A DNA stretch of 64,000 bases. Source: Daphnia pulex. Lineage: Eukaryota; Arthropoda; Branchiopoda; Diplostraca; Daphniidae. The stretch's first letter is position 1; each line of letters begins with the position of its first letter. Shown here piece by piece: positions 34,950 to 47,635 of this stretch. Made by a program: the position numbers and the translations under genes. The stretch spans positions 10,185,501-10,249,500 of the forward strand of contig NC_060018.1 of assembly GCF_021134715.1 (NCBI RefSeq). Direction: 5' to 3'. Below the pieces are notes generated by a model, which ran no database searches, was not told the origin of the DNA, and saw only the letters and a list, made by a program, of their open reading frames with translations.

Positions 34950-36441
34950 CGTATACAAACGCCATCTAGCGTTCACACCAAGAGATATGCTTTAAACGTT
35001 TCTTGGGCGAATTGATCTACAGACTACAATCGACTTTATCCATCCAATTGTATAAGAATTTAGTTGAAAGGTTGGACCAACATATTAGTTAATCCAACCC
35101 ATCTACTAAACATCATACAAGAAGATTTATTTTTTAAATCGGGTAGGTAAGGAAATGGGTGACGCGTGAGCCATGAAAAATATACAACAATGAAAATTTA
35201 TTAACCGAGGTTAAATCAGGAAAGGTTAATGTTAGAAATTATGTCTTTCCGTCTTCAATTAGTTGTGGGGAGTGGGTAGCGCAGAGGCCATGGTAAAAGG
35301 GCCAAAAACGGTTAAGTGAAAATCCGACCACACTTTACAAATAAAATAAATGTACACATTTTGCTACAATCTTCACACAAGTAACACAAACGGATTTCTG
35401 AATAGAAAATGATGAAAGCCGTACCACAGATTTTCTAAATTAATTTTTCTTAAATTCTCCACAAGCAGTGTCACCCCAGCCACACCCTAATAAGGCAGAC
35501 ATAGAAATGATAAAGCAGGAACCACGAACCAGGAACAAGGAAACGGAACAAGGGAAACGCGAAATGGCGGCAATAGCTGCTTTGTTGCCAACTTGCCAGT
35601 CTTCAATATTGTTTATAAAATATGCGGCAAGGGCGCAAGGCCTTCATCAGGGAAACCGAGGAAAACTTTACATTTTCAATCTCGAGAAGAATTCAGGCGA
35701 TCGAAAAAAAATAATTTCCTATGCACTCTTTAATTTCATTATTTTGTTGTTTGTATTGTATAGTGCCTCTAGTGTTACAATTATAGGCCTACTCATTATT
35801 GAATGAACTTTTTAACCTAAAGTGAAATGTTTGTATTAGTCATGTTATCTTGTTGAAAATGTACCTTATTGCCATTGGTAAATATATTTTAGCGCCATGG
35901 TTACCCGTCACTATCAACCCCACCACAAAAGAAGGATAAATTATTTTAGATCTTGAGACTAGTTTATTACATAGGAGGAGCACAACCATGAATTAAAATA
36001 TAAAAGAATTTCGTATTGTGATAAATATCGTATACTTCGCCGCTAACACGCTTTCTGGCTTATTTTTAAATTTAGAAATTATCGATTATTCATCCAATTA
36101 ATTTCGTTGTTAGCTACGCCGGTGACTTAGAGAATTTAAGTGTGGCAAATCGATGCATTTTTTGCATCCGATTAACAATAAACAAGGCCAGATTTAAGCT
36201 ATATGCGTTCACAGACGTTGTATCAAAATGGCATTCACTTGACTTTATAAAAGCCACATGAAAACAATTAAAACTCGGAATCGGAAAGAGAATTTGAATA
36301 AAAGATATTACGTGCAGTTGATATAAATGCAAAATATAGGCATTACTGTACACTTAACAAACTAATAATCGGAAGCCCCTACGATTGGTATGAGAGTTAA
36401 CGATATCCGTTTACATGAATGGAAAATCTTACAGTAGAACA
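34950..36441. other. Intergenic DNA, no gene seen
   Basis: AT-rich DNA. An ORF at 35468-35806 has a polar, charged start and no recognisable domain, so it is not called. One TAGGCCTA palindrome occurs at 35784-35791. The right part is probably 3' UTR of the LRR-type gene. Confidence 0.4.
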
Positions 36442-38728
36442 TTAGGAATCCGTCTCGCTTTCGTCGGAGGTGGACACTCGATCACCGTTCACATCTCCGT
36501 CAATGCAGAGATAGGTGTCTACAAACAAATGTAAGTCGAGTTTGATGTTTCGTTGGCGGCAAGTTTTCTTGAGTTGATTAAAATCACCAGAACATCTGTA
36601 TTTAATATCTTTAAAGAGAGAAAGAGAGCGCAAACATGGAAGATGTGCCAGTATCTTCAGTCCCATATCAACAGTGAATTTCCGAGGCATCTTATACTTG
36701 AAGCTGACTAGATGAGGCCACTGTAAATGAAAACAAGTGTAATTATAAACAATCTTAAAATAAATGTTTGAATATTCTTGTCATACTTGCAGAAAAAGTT
36801 CGATAAATTGCTCATCCGACTGTCCAACATGATGCAAGCATAGGACGTCGATATGTTTAAGGGTAGACTTCTTTAGAAAAAGTTCCTCGAGTTCGGAGTT
36901 CATGCAGAAATCCAATTGCACCTCTTCTAGCTTTGGCAAAAACGTCTCGGGGATCAGATTTGATTTAGTCTCTACACTGAAATAGCTTTTGAGCGGTGGG
37001 TGAAACTCGGTAGAAAGTTTGAGGATCTGAAGGTTGTCGCACGAAATAAGAAAGTCGAATTTCGGGATAAAAACGCCGTCCAAAACTACTTCGAGCGCGG
37101 TTAGGAAGGGCGCCGTTGCTTGCGTGATCACAGAACATAGTGGACCATCACTCTCCGTACAAGTTAAAACCCTTAACTAATAGGGCACAAATTAAAATTT
37201 CAAAAATAATGCGCAAACATTTTAAAATTAATACCTTATTTAATTTGTTGAAATCATTTGCTATTTCTAATAATGTGAATCCATTTTCTGAAGTTTTAGT
37301 TTCAGCAACGTCACGAACACTTGTTTCAAGGAGATGAAGTTTCTGAAGATCAGGACAGAGTTCGCACATGCTCTTGAGATTCAAGTAATCCCTCTCACCT
37401 TCAACGAAAAGACTCGTCAGAGCCAACTTTCCTGGATTCGTAAAATCATTGTGATTATTTGGTTGAAGAAAGTTGCGAGTTACAATAATAATTAATACCT
37501 GAAAATTCTTTTAGCACAATAGAATCTGAATTCGAGGGAAGAGATAACTCCATGCTTTCGTCGGCAGATGACTCTCGATGCATTCGATTCTGAGTATCCC
37601 ACAGTGCGCGAATACTAGTAGTGTAGTCTTTGAATTCAAAATCAGATGTTTCAAGCTTTTGTAAAAGCGGCAGGTGGCGTAGAATGAAGGCAATAACATA
37701 TGGCTCATTACTGCTGAAATAATTTATCCGAATTTCTTCCAAGGTTTGGCAGAATGAATATAAGAGATGAGGCGGCACACAACATTCATTGTAAGCCTTT
37801 TTCTGTTCGGTGGCCGGGTTTTGGTCGTGTTCGATTGAGGGAACATCTGGAGTGACATTTCTCAGCAGGGTCAAATCACCACAGTAGAATATACTCAAAA
37901 ATTCGTCGATAGAAAGAGGTAAATTATCGAAACCGAGACGCAAGGACTTTAGACGCGGACAAGACTTTCCCAAAACGGAGATGATGGATTTGCACTGAAT
38001 GGGAACCTTGTCTAAATGCAAGCTTGTCAGAAAAGTAAATTGGCTGATGTAAAAACCAATGGTCTCTGGCCAGTCTTGCGCCTAATAATTAATAAAATAA
38101 GTACATATCTTAAGTTATCATTTGTTTAAAACATAATTTTATGTGTCACTTCTAAAACGTAAAACCTACCAAGCCGTTTGAGCAATGGAAGTGAAGTTTC
38201 CCAAGATTCGGGCAGCGCTTGATGATGATCGGCAAAATGCGATTATCAAAACATTCACATCCATCCTCGTCCCTACAAGGAATCTCGACGAGGTCCATGT
38301 GATCGTCCAAGATAACATCAAGAAGGCGAAAAAGACCCACTAGATCTCTGGCCTCTTTTCCCTGACTCTGAAAATGTTTAAGTAGTCGAAGACGCATATC
38401 TTTATTTTTATTTGCGTCATATTGGCCTAGTTTCTGATTTAGCTCATTACGAGCGGAATGAAGTGGTCGTTCTTCATCGGCTGATCGGAGCAGGGCGTCA
38501 ACCATGCAAAAATAAATGTTTAACATTTCGTCTTTGTTTTCCTCCTCCAATCCAGGCGCAGATGCTTCTTCGGACGATGAAGGTGTTGACGACGGTGGCG
38601 GTGTTGTCGTCGTCGGAGGTTTCGGTCTCATGGCCCAGCTACCTTCATAGGCACCTTCTACGTCTTGACTAGACTTGCGTTTGCGGCTATCACTTAAGTT
38701 AGACACGGCGATCGGCCTCACCACCGCA
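36442..38728 (-). CDS. Leucine-rich-repeat protein, probably lineage-specific (F-box-LRR-like organisation)
   Basis: Minus-strand exons, 5' to 3': 38170-38728, 37499-38081, 37235-37431, 36787-37152 and 36442-36720 (stop TAA). All join in frame with short GT-AG introns, giving about 660 residues. The N-terminus is Ser/Thr/Pro-rich and acidic, then helical. The rest is spaced leucine-rich segments such as CPNLGKLHFHC, FLTSLHLDKVP, CPRLKSLRLGF and LPLLQKLETSDF, resembling the irregular LRRs of F-box/LRR proteins. I see no clear F-box. The tail is acidic (TSDESETDS). The first listed exon enters in phase 2 after a TTCTCAACGCAG acceptor, so a start exon may be missing. The first in-frame Met inside it is at 38629-38631. 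Acceptor choice at 37152 is the weakest junction. Function unknown. Confidence 0.75.
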
Positions 38729-39686
38729 CTGCGTTGAGAAAACAAAAAGATATGAGTTCAAAGATAGGAAAACTTCATAAATTAAATTATAAATTAGACA
38801 GTTTACTGATGCATCCAATTTTTCTCTGGCGAAAACAAAATTAAAATTACATTTTTTATAAAATCAATAAAACTTACGAAGAAAATGTCGCTATTATTAA
38901 TCAAAGTTAGATTTTATTCCAAACGGCTGTTTTTCGAATACGAAAGGCGGCATTTTTTTTACACGAATGATTGCCACATTTTGTTGATGAAACACATTTT
39001 TGAATAATAAAAGACACTTGGAAAATTGTTACTAAAACACTTTTGCACTGTAAGCGTAGCCTAAACGCTAAACTTTACACTAATAAAATTTTGGGGTTCA
39101 AGCGCCTTTTGGGATGCACTTCACGTGCCGAATGCCTCATACACAATATTAAAAGGTGAACGCAAATTCTCTTCCCGATGTCCGACGGCCATTCACAGCC
39201 GAGTTTTATAAGTGTTTCAAGGTAAAATCTTGAAGAGTATACCTCGACCAAGGTATAACCGTGTGCAGTTTTGGCTTTTTGGAGCTCATTCTTTGATTGT
39301 TCGTAGTATAGCCACGTGCCGTTTTTCATCCTCGCAAAAAGGGGTTGCTTCCCAGTTCCCACTGTGACCTTGTACTTTGATTTGTTTAGACTTAATGGGA
39401 AAAACATGAAATTTTACACATCAAGGTCTTTCATTGATTGAGGACTAAGATCCCCGCTCAAATGCGCAGGTAGTGGAAGTTCACGTGTTTAATTTTTTAT
39501 AAAACGCAAAATTCGATTTCTAATTTTTGGTTGCATTTGTATCGTTTGGCAACGCAGGAAGTATCAGTATACCTTGCTGCAGACGAACATTTTGAGAAAT
39601 ACTGTTTCAAAAGTTGTAGTTTAGTGGATGTTTGAAGAGCACATGTTCTTTAGATTCCGAAGGAACATAACTAATCAAACGAGAAA
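38729..39686. other. Divergent upstream region of LRR gene and POLR3C
   Basis: The two genes point away from each other across about 0.95 kb. A donor-like TTCTTC|GTAAGT on the minus strand near 38878 could end a 5' UTR exon of the LRR gene. A 110-codon minus ORF (39075-39407) with a proper ATG is present but matches nothing I recognise. Confidence 0.4.
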
Positions 39687-41708
39687 ATGTCATCGTTTAC
39701 ATTAGGTCACTTTAGCCAAGTATGCAGCCAGTTGTTAAACCACTACTATGGAGAAATTGTCGGCCAAGTCGGATCCTATTTACTTAGGCGAGGCAATCGT
39801 ATGTTGACCGACATACGTACTGCAACCGGCTTGTCCATTCGCGAAGTGTGATCAATTTTAACTATATTAAAGATACACTTTCTAAAAATTCTGCATTTTT
39901 CATAGGTTAAGAAAGCTTTGGCTGTGATGATTCAACATAACCTAGTCAAATTCCAAGCAAGTGAACGGAATAACAATGTTGCAGAGTACTCAATGATGCA
40001 TCACAATGTCTACTGTCTCATTAGATACCCAAAGTACATTTTTCTTATATAGTGGTAATTTCCTTTTAAAATTTTACAGTTGACTTTGCAGGTATCTATA
40101 CATGATTAAGAGGATTTATGGGACATCGGAAGAAATTCTGCTAGAGATCTTGCTAAATCTAGGACAAGCAAGTGCTTCCAATGTTATTTTCCATTCAGCA
40201 AATAGGCTGAATGAAGCTAATGGTATTTTCAGCCCTGATTTTTGTAAATTACAGTAACCATACTTATATTCGTTGTAGATAGTGAAGTTTTAAGTCCCTC
40301 AGCCCTCCATCAAAGTTTTCAAAGACTTGCCCAAGATAACTTCATCATTAGATGCCCAAAGCTTGCAGAAAACGCAACTTTACTAAAAGTGCCCACACTT
40401 GAAATTGAAGAGAAAGAAAAATTTGCTGTTCCAAACGTGGAGATTGAACCTATAGCCAGAATGCTGAAAGAAAAAGCAACTCAGTTAGGCGGACATTGCG
40501 ACAGCGAAATAATTTGGCGTGTAAATCACGAACGATTTGACATTGAATTGAGGTAGAAATAAATTTATCTCCACCCTAAATTGCCATTTTTATTGTATGT
40601 AAAAAATGTTTTTTAGGAATGTGATTCTAGTCAATGCTGCTGCCAGAAGAGTGGATACAACAGCTGGCGAATTATACCATTTAATCCTCAAGCTCTGGCG
40701 CGAAAGTAGCAACCCCGATTCACCAGCAACAACTCCCGTATCCTACAACGTAATTAAGGATGCCGTTAGAAAAAACGACAGTAGTCCGATTTTGTTGGAA
40801 CATTTCGATCACTACTTGAGAGTGCTGCACGAGGATTCTGCTGGTTTGATTGACAAACCGGGCGATGCTGGTGGCGGTCAATTCAATCTTGACTATTCGA
40901 AAGTTTTCGAAAATTTGGCTTGCGCTTCGTTGGACTCGATTGTACTAGAAAGATTTGGATCGAAAGCTTTACGACTCTTTAGGTGGATCAGAAATTTTAA
41001 AAATGGTTCAGGATATGCTAAAACATTAAATCTTCTTGTTTCACACTCTTAGACTGACTCGGATTCAGAAGTTTATGGAACAAGACCAGATGCAGAATGT
41101 TGCAATGATTCCGGCCAAGGAAGCCAAAATGTTCACCTACAAATTGCTGGAACACAACTTTCTACAAATCAAGGAACTGAAAAAGGGGACTTCCAATTTT
41201 GCTCCGGTCAAATCCTTCATTTTGTACCACGTCGACTTACCTCAGGTGAGAACGAAATATAAATACCTTGATATGATGCTGTGTAATTGCAAAAATACTT
41301 CCTTGCACAGGTTGTCCGGACAGTACTGGAAGCGAGTTACAAAGGCTTATTTAACGCTATGGTACGGCAAATGCACGACTTGACAGAAAACAAACGCCTG
41401 CTTGAAAAACATGCCATGTTGGAATCAATGCTTGAACGTCTAAAAGGAGATGATGGAGTTCCCGAAGAGGAAATAGCAGAAGTTAGTATTTCCCATTTTC
41501 GCAAATCTCTTGATTAAAATACTCCCACTGTTTGACTTACGAAACTTTTCTATTGTAACAGTTATCCGATACGATGCACCCTGCCGAAAAGTCTTTAGTG
41601 GAAAAAATTCACTTAATGAGTGATAATCTGACGTTAGGACAAACCCAGGCAGACGAAACAATCCTAATATTGGAAAGTTATTTAAAGTTTAAATCAAAGG
41701 AATTGTAA
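39687..41708 (+). CDS. POLR3C: DNA-directed RNA polymerase III subunit RPC3 (POLR3C)
   Basis: Eight exons join in frame: 39687-39845, 39906-40033, 40092-40222, 40279-40552, 40617-40982, 41053-41245, 41311-41481 and 41562-41708. They yield 522 residues, close to the usual ~534 for this subunit. Introns are 58-79 bp, all GT-AG. The start has the RPC82-type helix-turn-helix (FTLGHFSQVCSQLLNHYYGE), then further winged-helix segments including LVKFQASERN and YSMMHHNVYCLIRYPKYLYM. The C-terminal part has LLEHNFLQIKELKKG and ends in a coiled-coil-like helix around HAMLESMLERLKGDDG. RPC3 is part of the Pol III-specific RPC3-RPC6-RPC7 trimer needed for TFIIIB-dependent initiation at tRNA and 5S genes in the nucleus. 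The gene appears intact, unlike several of its neighbours. Confidence 0.93.
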
Positions 41709-43140
41709 CATTGGGTGTCACGAATCTGACGTTGTCTGGGTTTGGGTTTTGGATGTGAAACTGCTGCGTAATTGTCGAAGATGTTCAAGAAAGCAATCAA
41801 GGATCATCCCTTAACCTAACTCATGTCATGTGTCGCTCGAAATTGTCTTGGATTGTAAAATTTTGTTCGAGAATAATAACTAAGAATTTTTCAACATAAG
41901 TATTTGCAGAAATGACTCAGTAAAAAGAAAACCAGCCGTTTGTAGTCGAAGAAAAATTATCTAGAGCAACAGCAAAAGGCGCGCTTTGTGAAATAGACAC
42001 CCTCAAGGGAATGAAGAAAAAACATGTAAATAAGCAAAACTTACGTTATGGGGCTCGTTGACAATTTTGTCATTGTGTCACCTTATCGGTAGAAAATTAA
42101 GAAACAGTGTAATGCGTAGTTGGCACAGGTTTATAAGCACTCAAAAACTGACCACCAATTGTTGCTTGTCGAATGACAGATTCTCGATAACACGCCAGAT
42201 AGGAACAATTTTTGTAAAATATGTCGATTGCTTGAGGGAACCGCTATAGACTAGTCTGTATGGGAAAAAGCTACACGTGCCGGATGCTAGACATTGCCCT
42301 TGACTGTCTACAGAAATATCTCGAGCAATGTCCGCTTCGCGCCTTTTTTTTCTCAATGACACGATTAATGATTGACAACCGTGCCAATTTTTTGTTTTGA
42401 TCACCAAATTTCCCGAAGGGATTCTAGTCACAGTCGAAGGAGGCTAAGTTTCGACACGCCACCGCTGCAATTCAAACTGCAAAATTCAAATGCATAATAT
42501 CGACACTTAAATTTACGTTATTGTGACACCAATTACGCAAATTTTTGTATGCATTAGATTAAACAAGGAAATCTCTTCAAAATGGATCACATATTACGAA
42601 GATAAATAAGCTGTATTTTTTAAAACAGCGATTCTAATTCAAACGGGGCTCAGTTTCGAAACGCCACCGCTGCAATTCAAACTGCGAAATTCAAACCGAC
42701 ACTAAACATTAACACAAAATTTACGTAAATGTGTTACCAATCACGCAAATTTTTGTATTAAAGAGATTAAACAAAGAAAGGTCTTCAAAATAGACCACAT
42801 GAAGATATACAAATAGCTGTATTTTTTACACAGCGATTCAAAGTGGAACGGTCTCACTTTCCCGGCTTTGATGTGCGTCAACCCAAAAGCTATAGTTTGC
42901 AGGCCTTCAAGAAGCGAGTTGGGTTCTTGGGTAGCAGTTTTTACAACTGTCCGGCGGCCTTGTATAAATGGAGATCCCTTACCTTGAACAGAAAAACGTC
43001 AGGTTTGTTTGTTTACGTTTAACGTTTAACATGTTATTTTAAAAAATCGTTATTAATAATATTGTTTTCGTTTCTTAGATTATAAATGTCTGTGTTTCAA
43101 AGATATTTTTTTAAAAATTTGCTCTTGAATTCCTAACCCA
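41709..43140. other. Intergenic DNA with a tandem duplication
   Basis: No gene is seen. Two adjacent diverged units occupy about 42437-42845. The right part would include the promoter of the decayed gene starting near 43147. Confidence 0.5.
42437..42845. repeat. ~205-bp imperfect tandem duplication
   Basis: Unit 1 (about 42437-42645) and unit 2 (about 42646-42845) share ordered blocks: CGCCACCGCTGCAATTCAAA, CACGCAAATTTTTGTAT (ATTACGCAAA in unit 1), AGATTAAACAA, TCTTCAAAAT, AGCTGTATTTTTTA and CAGCGATTC. Divergence is modest, with small indels. Confidence 0.85.
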
Positions 43141-46100
43141 GTGTGGATGATTATCGGAACTCCTACATTGAATTACCCTCTGGTAAATCATAATTAAACT
43201 GATTTCATCTAAACATTTTCTGTATGCTTTCATTTTTCCCGTATAGGTTCGATGCAAACCACCAGTGTATCATCTTTCAGTGGAATGTCTGCATGATTCC
43301 AACTTGTTCGCTCTCCTGCTTCATGTCGTGGTCAAAAGTTTCTGTGCCTTGGACTTTACACACCCTACATCTGGAATGGAAGAGCTGGAAACAGTAAAAC
43401 TTTCTGTTCTTTTGTTGTTAAAGCCACATGATCCTAGTGACACTAAATCAGAATCTTTCCAACATGCTCTTGTTGCTCTGCATAAATTATCCGATCATCA
43501 GTTGCTGCAATTCCACATTGATCCTAAAATCGATCCTGGCCTTGTGTACCATACCTTTCGCTCTGACAACAGGTATGCAATTTCTGATAGTTTAAGTCTC
43601 TTATTATCTTTTCTTTCTAATTTTTTCCTTCTTTTATTTGTAGCAACATTAAATTCAGATTTGTAGAAGCTTTAGATATGGAACACCTCCATGAAGTCAT
43701 GATACATCTAGCTCCATTAGAATTGTCATATAAAGCTCAGTATCAATTAAAAAACCTTGTGATGGACAAGGATGTCGGCTTGCTGTTCTTCAATCTTCAT
43801 CTTCAATCTTCTTAGTGAAGGAGTCAATCTTCCCTATGCCAGTTTCACACATTTCCTTCTTGGCTTGAGCATTCAGGCTCTATTAAGCAAGTAAGTGTCC
43901 TACTCCTCTTTAATAAAAATGCAAGTTTCTGTATTCCAGTAATTTCATGGTGTTCTGTGTTTTGACAGAACAGTAGCTGGAATCCGCGATCAGGCTCGGA
44001 GATGTTTCCATGCACATGGATTTTGGAGATAAATATTCTCGCAGATGGTCACTCTGCTGATGCCAATTCGCGTGCTTTTGAAGTGACCAAAAAACTCCTC
44101 TACCAGCTTGCTTTGTTCTCATCCTAATCTGTCGGATGTTGCTGAGAAAATGCGTCACCCATCCGTTTGCTCCGGAAAGATCTCAATTTTCGCAGCTCTC
44201 ACAAATGACTTGGTTGCTAAAAGCCGTAGCTGTCGAAGTTTAAATTGCCTCGGAAAAGGGTCTTCATCACACTTTTCTCGAAGTGGATGAAACGATTGAA
44301 TAGTCACGATGGGCAATATTTCTGAAAGATCTTTGCTTTGTGGCTCTTTTTTTCTGGGAACAGTACAAAAATATCATGCGATCTCGACCCAAAATTGCTG
44401 TCCTGTTGAACTCCGTCAATCTTCAGGTATTAATTTGAAGAGTATAGTTTTCGTTTAGTCGATAAAAGTTTTAACCCTTGTTGATTGTTTAGGTTTCCTA
44501 TAATTGACTACTCCCACTATGGAACTCTTCGATCTAGGTGCCATCGAAGCGTTGGTTAAGCAGTGTGAAATCATCAGTGAAGTCCAGCTAACGAAAGTTG
44601 CTTTAATGCTTTGTTTCAGAATAACTTGCGAAGCGAAAATTTTACCAACGTGGCTCTTGGCCAACGCCAACAAATTCTACAAAAAATTCCGAACACTCTT
44701 TTGTGTGTAGTGCAACAAAACAACATTCGATTGGAGCTTTGGGGCTTTGGGCTCGTCGTTTCTTTTACACGCCTCTTTTTTCCGGACATGGCCCATCGAT
44801 TTCACCGAAAACTTTCCCCTGCTCTTCAAGCTTCCAACACCATGCTTACTGCTCTTGGAAACCGTCTGAGTTGGATTTTTCTAGGTTTACTTAAAATTGT
44901 GTCCTGGTATGCGTTTATTTTTTGTTAACGAATTTGTTAATTTATTCCAGGCGATGGCGATCCACTCTTATCTCTCGCACAGCGAAACAATGAGCTATTT
45001 TACAGAATCGATACTAAGACTTCTCAGTTGGAGGAAACGTGAGGCGTTACTCACCGAAGTGATTTCTCACGCTGCTGTTTGGAACGCAGTGTGTGAGGAA
45101 GTCTCCAGCTGCCATGGAGTTACGCAAGCAGCTGAGTCGTCTCGAGCAAGTGACTCTTAACCTATTGCCCATCTTCATCTGGGTAAGTGTAACATAGTCG
45201 ATTGCTTTATTTAATTAAAGTTTGAACAATACAGTTTTTTTCCAATTAGTCGAAAACACTTTGTAGGAATTTAGTTTCCTGTCCAGATGAATCGAAGGCG
45301 GAAGCAGAAGGCGGAGACGGATAGCCTCAGTTTATTAAGAGCAGGCATGATTCCTGCTCTCGATGAGGAGCAATTAGCAGAACCCCATCACGAACGTTCC
45401 GTATGCCAAACCAATTCCACGTTACTTCCAGGCACAATGAAAAGAGCTAGTAAAAAACCTTACCCACATCCAGCCTATCGTCAGCATCTGGTGTACCGTC
45501 TGATGAAGAGGATCACGTCCTCGGTGTTGATCCCGTTACCTTGGGAATGCAACAGTTGGGTGGCGCATCATTGACCTTGTTTGACATGCCTGTCAATGAT
45601 CCAAAGTGGATGCATTGTTGCTCGACACGGCTCAGTCATTACCTGTTACTCAACTTCCCACTCCCGACTGCAGTCATTATGGACGCCGCGAGACTGTCCA
45701 TCGAAGCTGATTAAAAGTTAGAGCGAGCCATTCGTCACGGCGAAGAAGAATTAAATCAGGTTCTACCGTCAATGGGCTTGAAAAGTGACTGTTGAGGAGG
45801 AAACTAAACCCAAAATAATTCCAACTGGCGAATATAATCAAGATCGAGAATTGGACGACCGCGATTTTTATCCGCGCTCTCGAACACCTGTTCTGGACGT
45901 CTCTACGTGCTACAACAGGGGTCATTCATCAGAGATTGGTCTAACATCGACTGGGAATTTTCTAGGAGACTTCCCTCAGAGAGGTAATTATTTTATATAC
46001 GTAAATGATTCTTCTGCTGTTGACATTGTACGATTGTACTAAATTTCGGAATAGTCATCATTTACCACCAGGAGCTGAACAGCAATACCACCACCATCAA

Positions 46101-46950
46101 TTACCACAGCAACCGCAGCAACAACAACTGCAGCAACACAATAACCACTATAATCACCACGGTGTTCCACCTCAAGGTTTTGTTTAAATAGTAGAAAAAA
46201 CATGATGAACTTGAACTTATTTGTCGGATATTATTTTCAGAAATAGGAAATTGGGATCGTCCCCCTTTCGAACTACAACAGCAACCAGGAACCAGATTGC
46301 TTTCATTCTCGACCACCTCATAGCCAGGGCCCAATGAATAGACCCTACTTTCAGCCACCGCACCATCAGGGCCGATTTAATCAAAGTGGACCTCTACTTC
46401 CACCTCCAGGCAGAGGTACGCTCATGATTTTAAGTTTAGGTCATGTCATTTAAACTAATTTTCGGATCGAAGAATAGGGAGAGGTCATCACGGACCACCA
46501 GGTGGAGATCAAGCGTGGGGTGGTCTACCATAAATCTATGGATAATGAAGAAGAATGCATTATATAGGAATTGGAGGACCCACAATGCAGCCCATTGAAG
46601 TCGACATGCGGATGGAAGGCGGTTATCCGCCTCCCCCACCTCCACGAATGAGTGATCGGCATGGCGAAGGAAACTTTTGGCGGTTGGGGTGCAGGTCCTG
46701 ATCCCAACAACTATCGAGGAGGTGGTGAACCTCCCGGTTCTTATGACAGAAGCGAAGAGGATGACCAGGTCATTTCGCTCCAAACTATCCTGGACAATTC
46801 CATCCACCACCACCGCATCATCAGCCTCCATCAGGCCGTTTGAATCCAGATGGCGTAGGTATTCAAAGAGGAGGATACAACAACTATTGATGGCGGAGAC
46901 CTATCTAGAGAAGAATGGTAGTCATTTCAGAAGCTGGGCCATGGCTCAGT
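43141..46950 (+). pseudogene. Decayed large gene, helical body with Q/H- and G/P/R-rich tail
   Basis: Coding-like segments with plausible splice sites run across 3.8 kb but repeatedly change frame or hit stops. Segments: 43147-43183 (possible start), about 43248-43570, about 43644-43815, 43809-43890, about 43970-44430, then shifting frames to 45700, a Q/H-rich exon near 46054-46170, and tail pieces with PPPGR, GPPGGDQAWGG and RGGGEPPGSYDR. The body is leucine-rich and alpha-helical, like HEAT/armadillo-type proteins. Helical body plus RG/P-rich end is loosely reminiscent of Virilizer (VIRMA), the m6A writer-complex scaffold, but I cannot confirm this from motifs. At least three frame changes lie between 45.2 and 46.9 kb. 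Either a pseudogene or a gene whose exon structure I cannot resolve. Confidence 0.5.
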
Positions 46951-47635
46951 AGAAGTATCGTGGTCATTTACAACATTTCTTTGGACAACATTTCTACTAA
47001 TATGTTTTTATACTGCAATTAATTCTGAAAATGAAGAAATGAACAAAGTTGGAGAAATCGTCGATTCGCTCGTCAAATTCTACTAAAATTTAATTTAAAA
47101 TTCTATGCCCGTCTTATTCATCAAAATATTTGTTTAGCTTCATTTCGATCGCCATCGTCTTCAGAAGCATCAAACGGGCTAATTAGTAATTCGTTCATCG
47201 ATCCGATCCTCCTCTTCGCAAAAAAAAAAACAAAAAAACATCCGCGGACTATAATAGTATTCTATAGCTCTGCCCTAACCCCAAAAAATTTATTAGGCAC
47301 ACTTCATCAAAAAAGAAAAAAGTTAAACCCCAAAAGACCCGGAGGGAAACTGGCGACGCTAGGCGCGCAGCACAATGGCCAAATGTGAATTTGCGTACAA
47401 TTTCTGTACAGTTGGCGCCAAACCTTTATTCAAAGCTAGATAAATCATTTTCATTCTTATCAATGAAATTACCGGATGCAACGTAAAATGACTGTAACTG
47501 TGGTTATCAATTGCTTCTTTCATCGTGTATTATAGGGATAAATGATTAACAAAAATTGCATACGATTTTAAAGGCGACATTCACATCGTGACAAGTGTTA
47601 TAGGAACTTTAGTTGTCAATTGAGGCAGGTAATTA
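46951..47635. other. Intergenic DNA, no gene seen
   Basis: AT-rich sequence between the decayed gene and the first FAS1 gene. A minus-strand AATAAA (TTTATT at 47425-47430) about 206 bases past the FAS1-A stop is a candidate poly(A) signal for that gene. Confidence 0.5.

Noticed and set aside
35468-35806. 112-codon + strand ORF before the LRR gene
   Set aside because: Charged start and hydrophobic end, but no domain, splice or homology cue. Likely chance or transposon-derived.
39075-39407. 110-codon minus-strand ORF with ATG between the LRR gene and POLR3C
   Set aside because: No domain recognised and no sign of splicing to either neighbour. Possible but unsupported as a gene.
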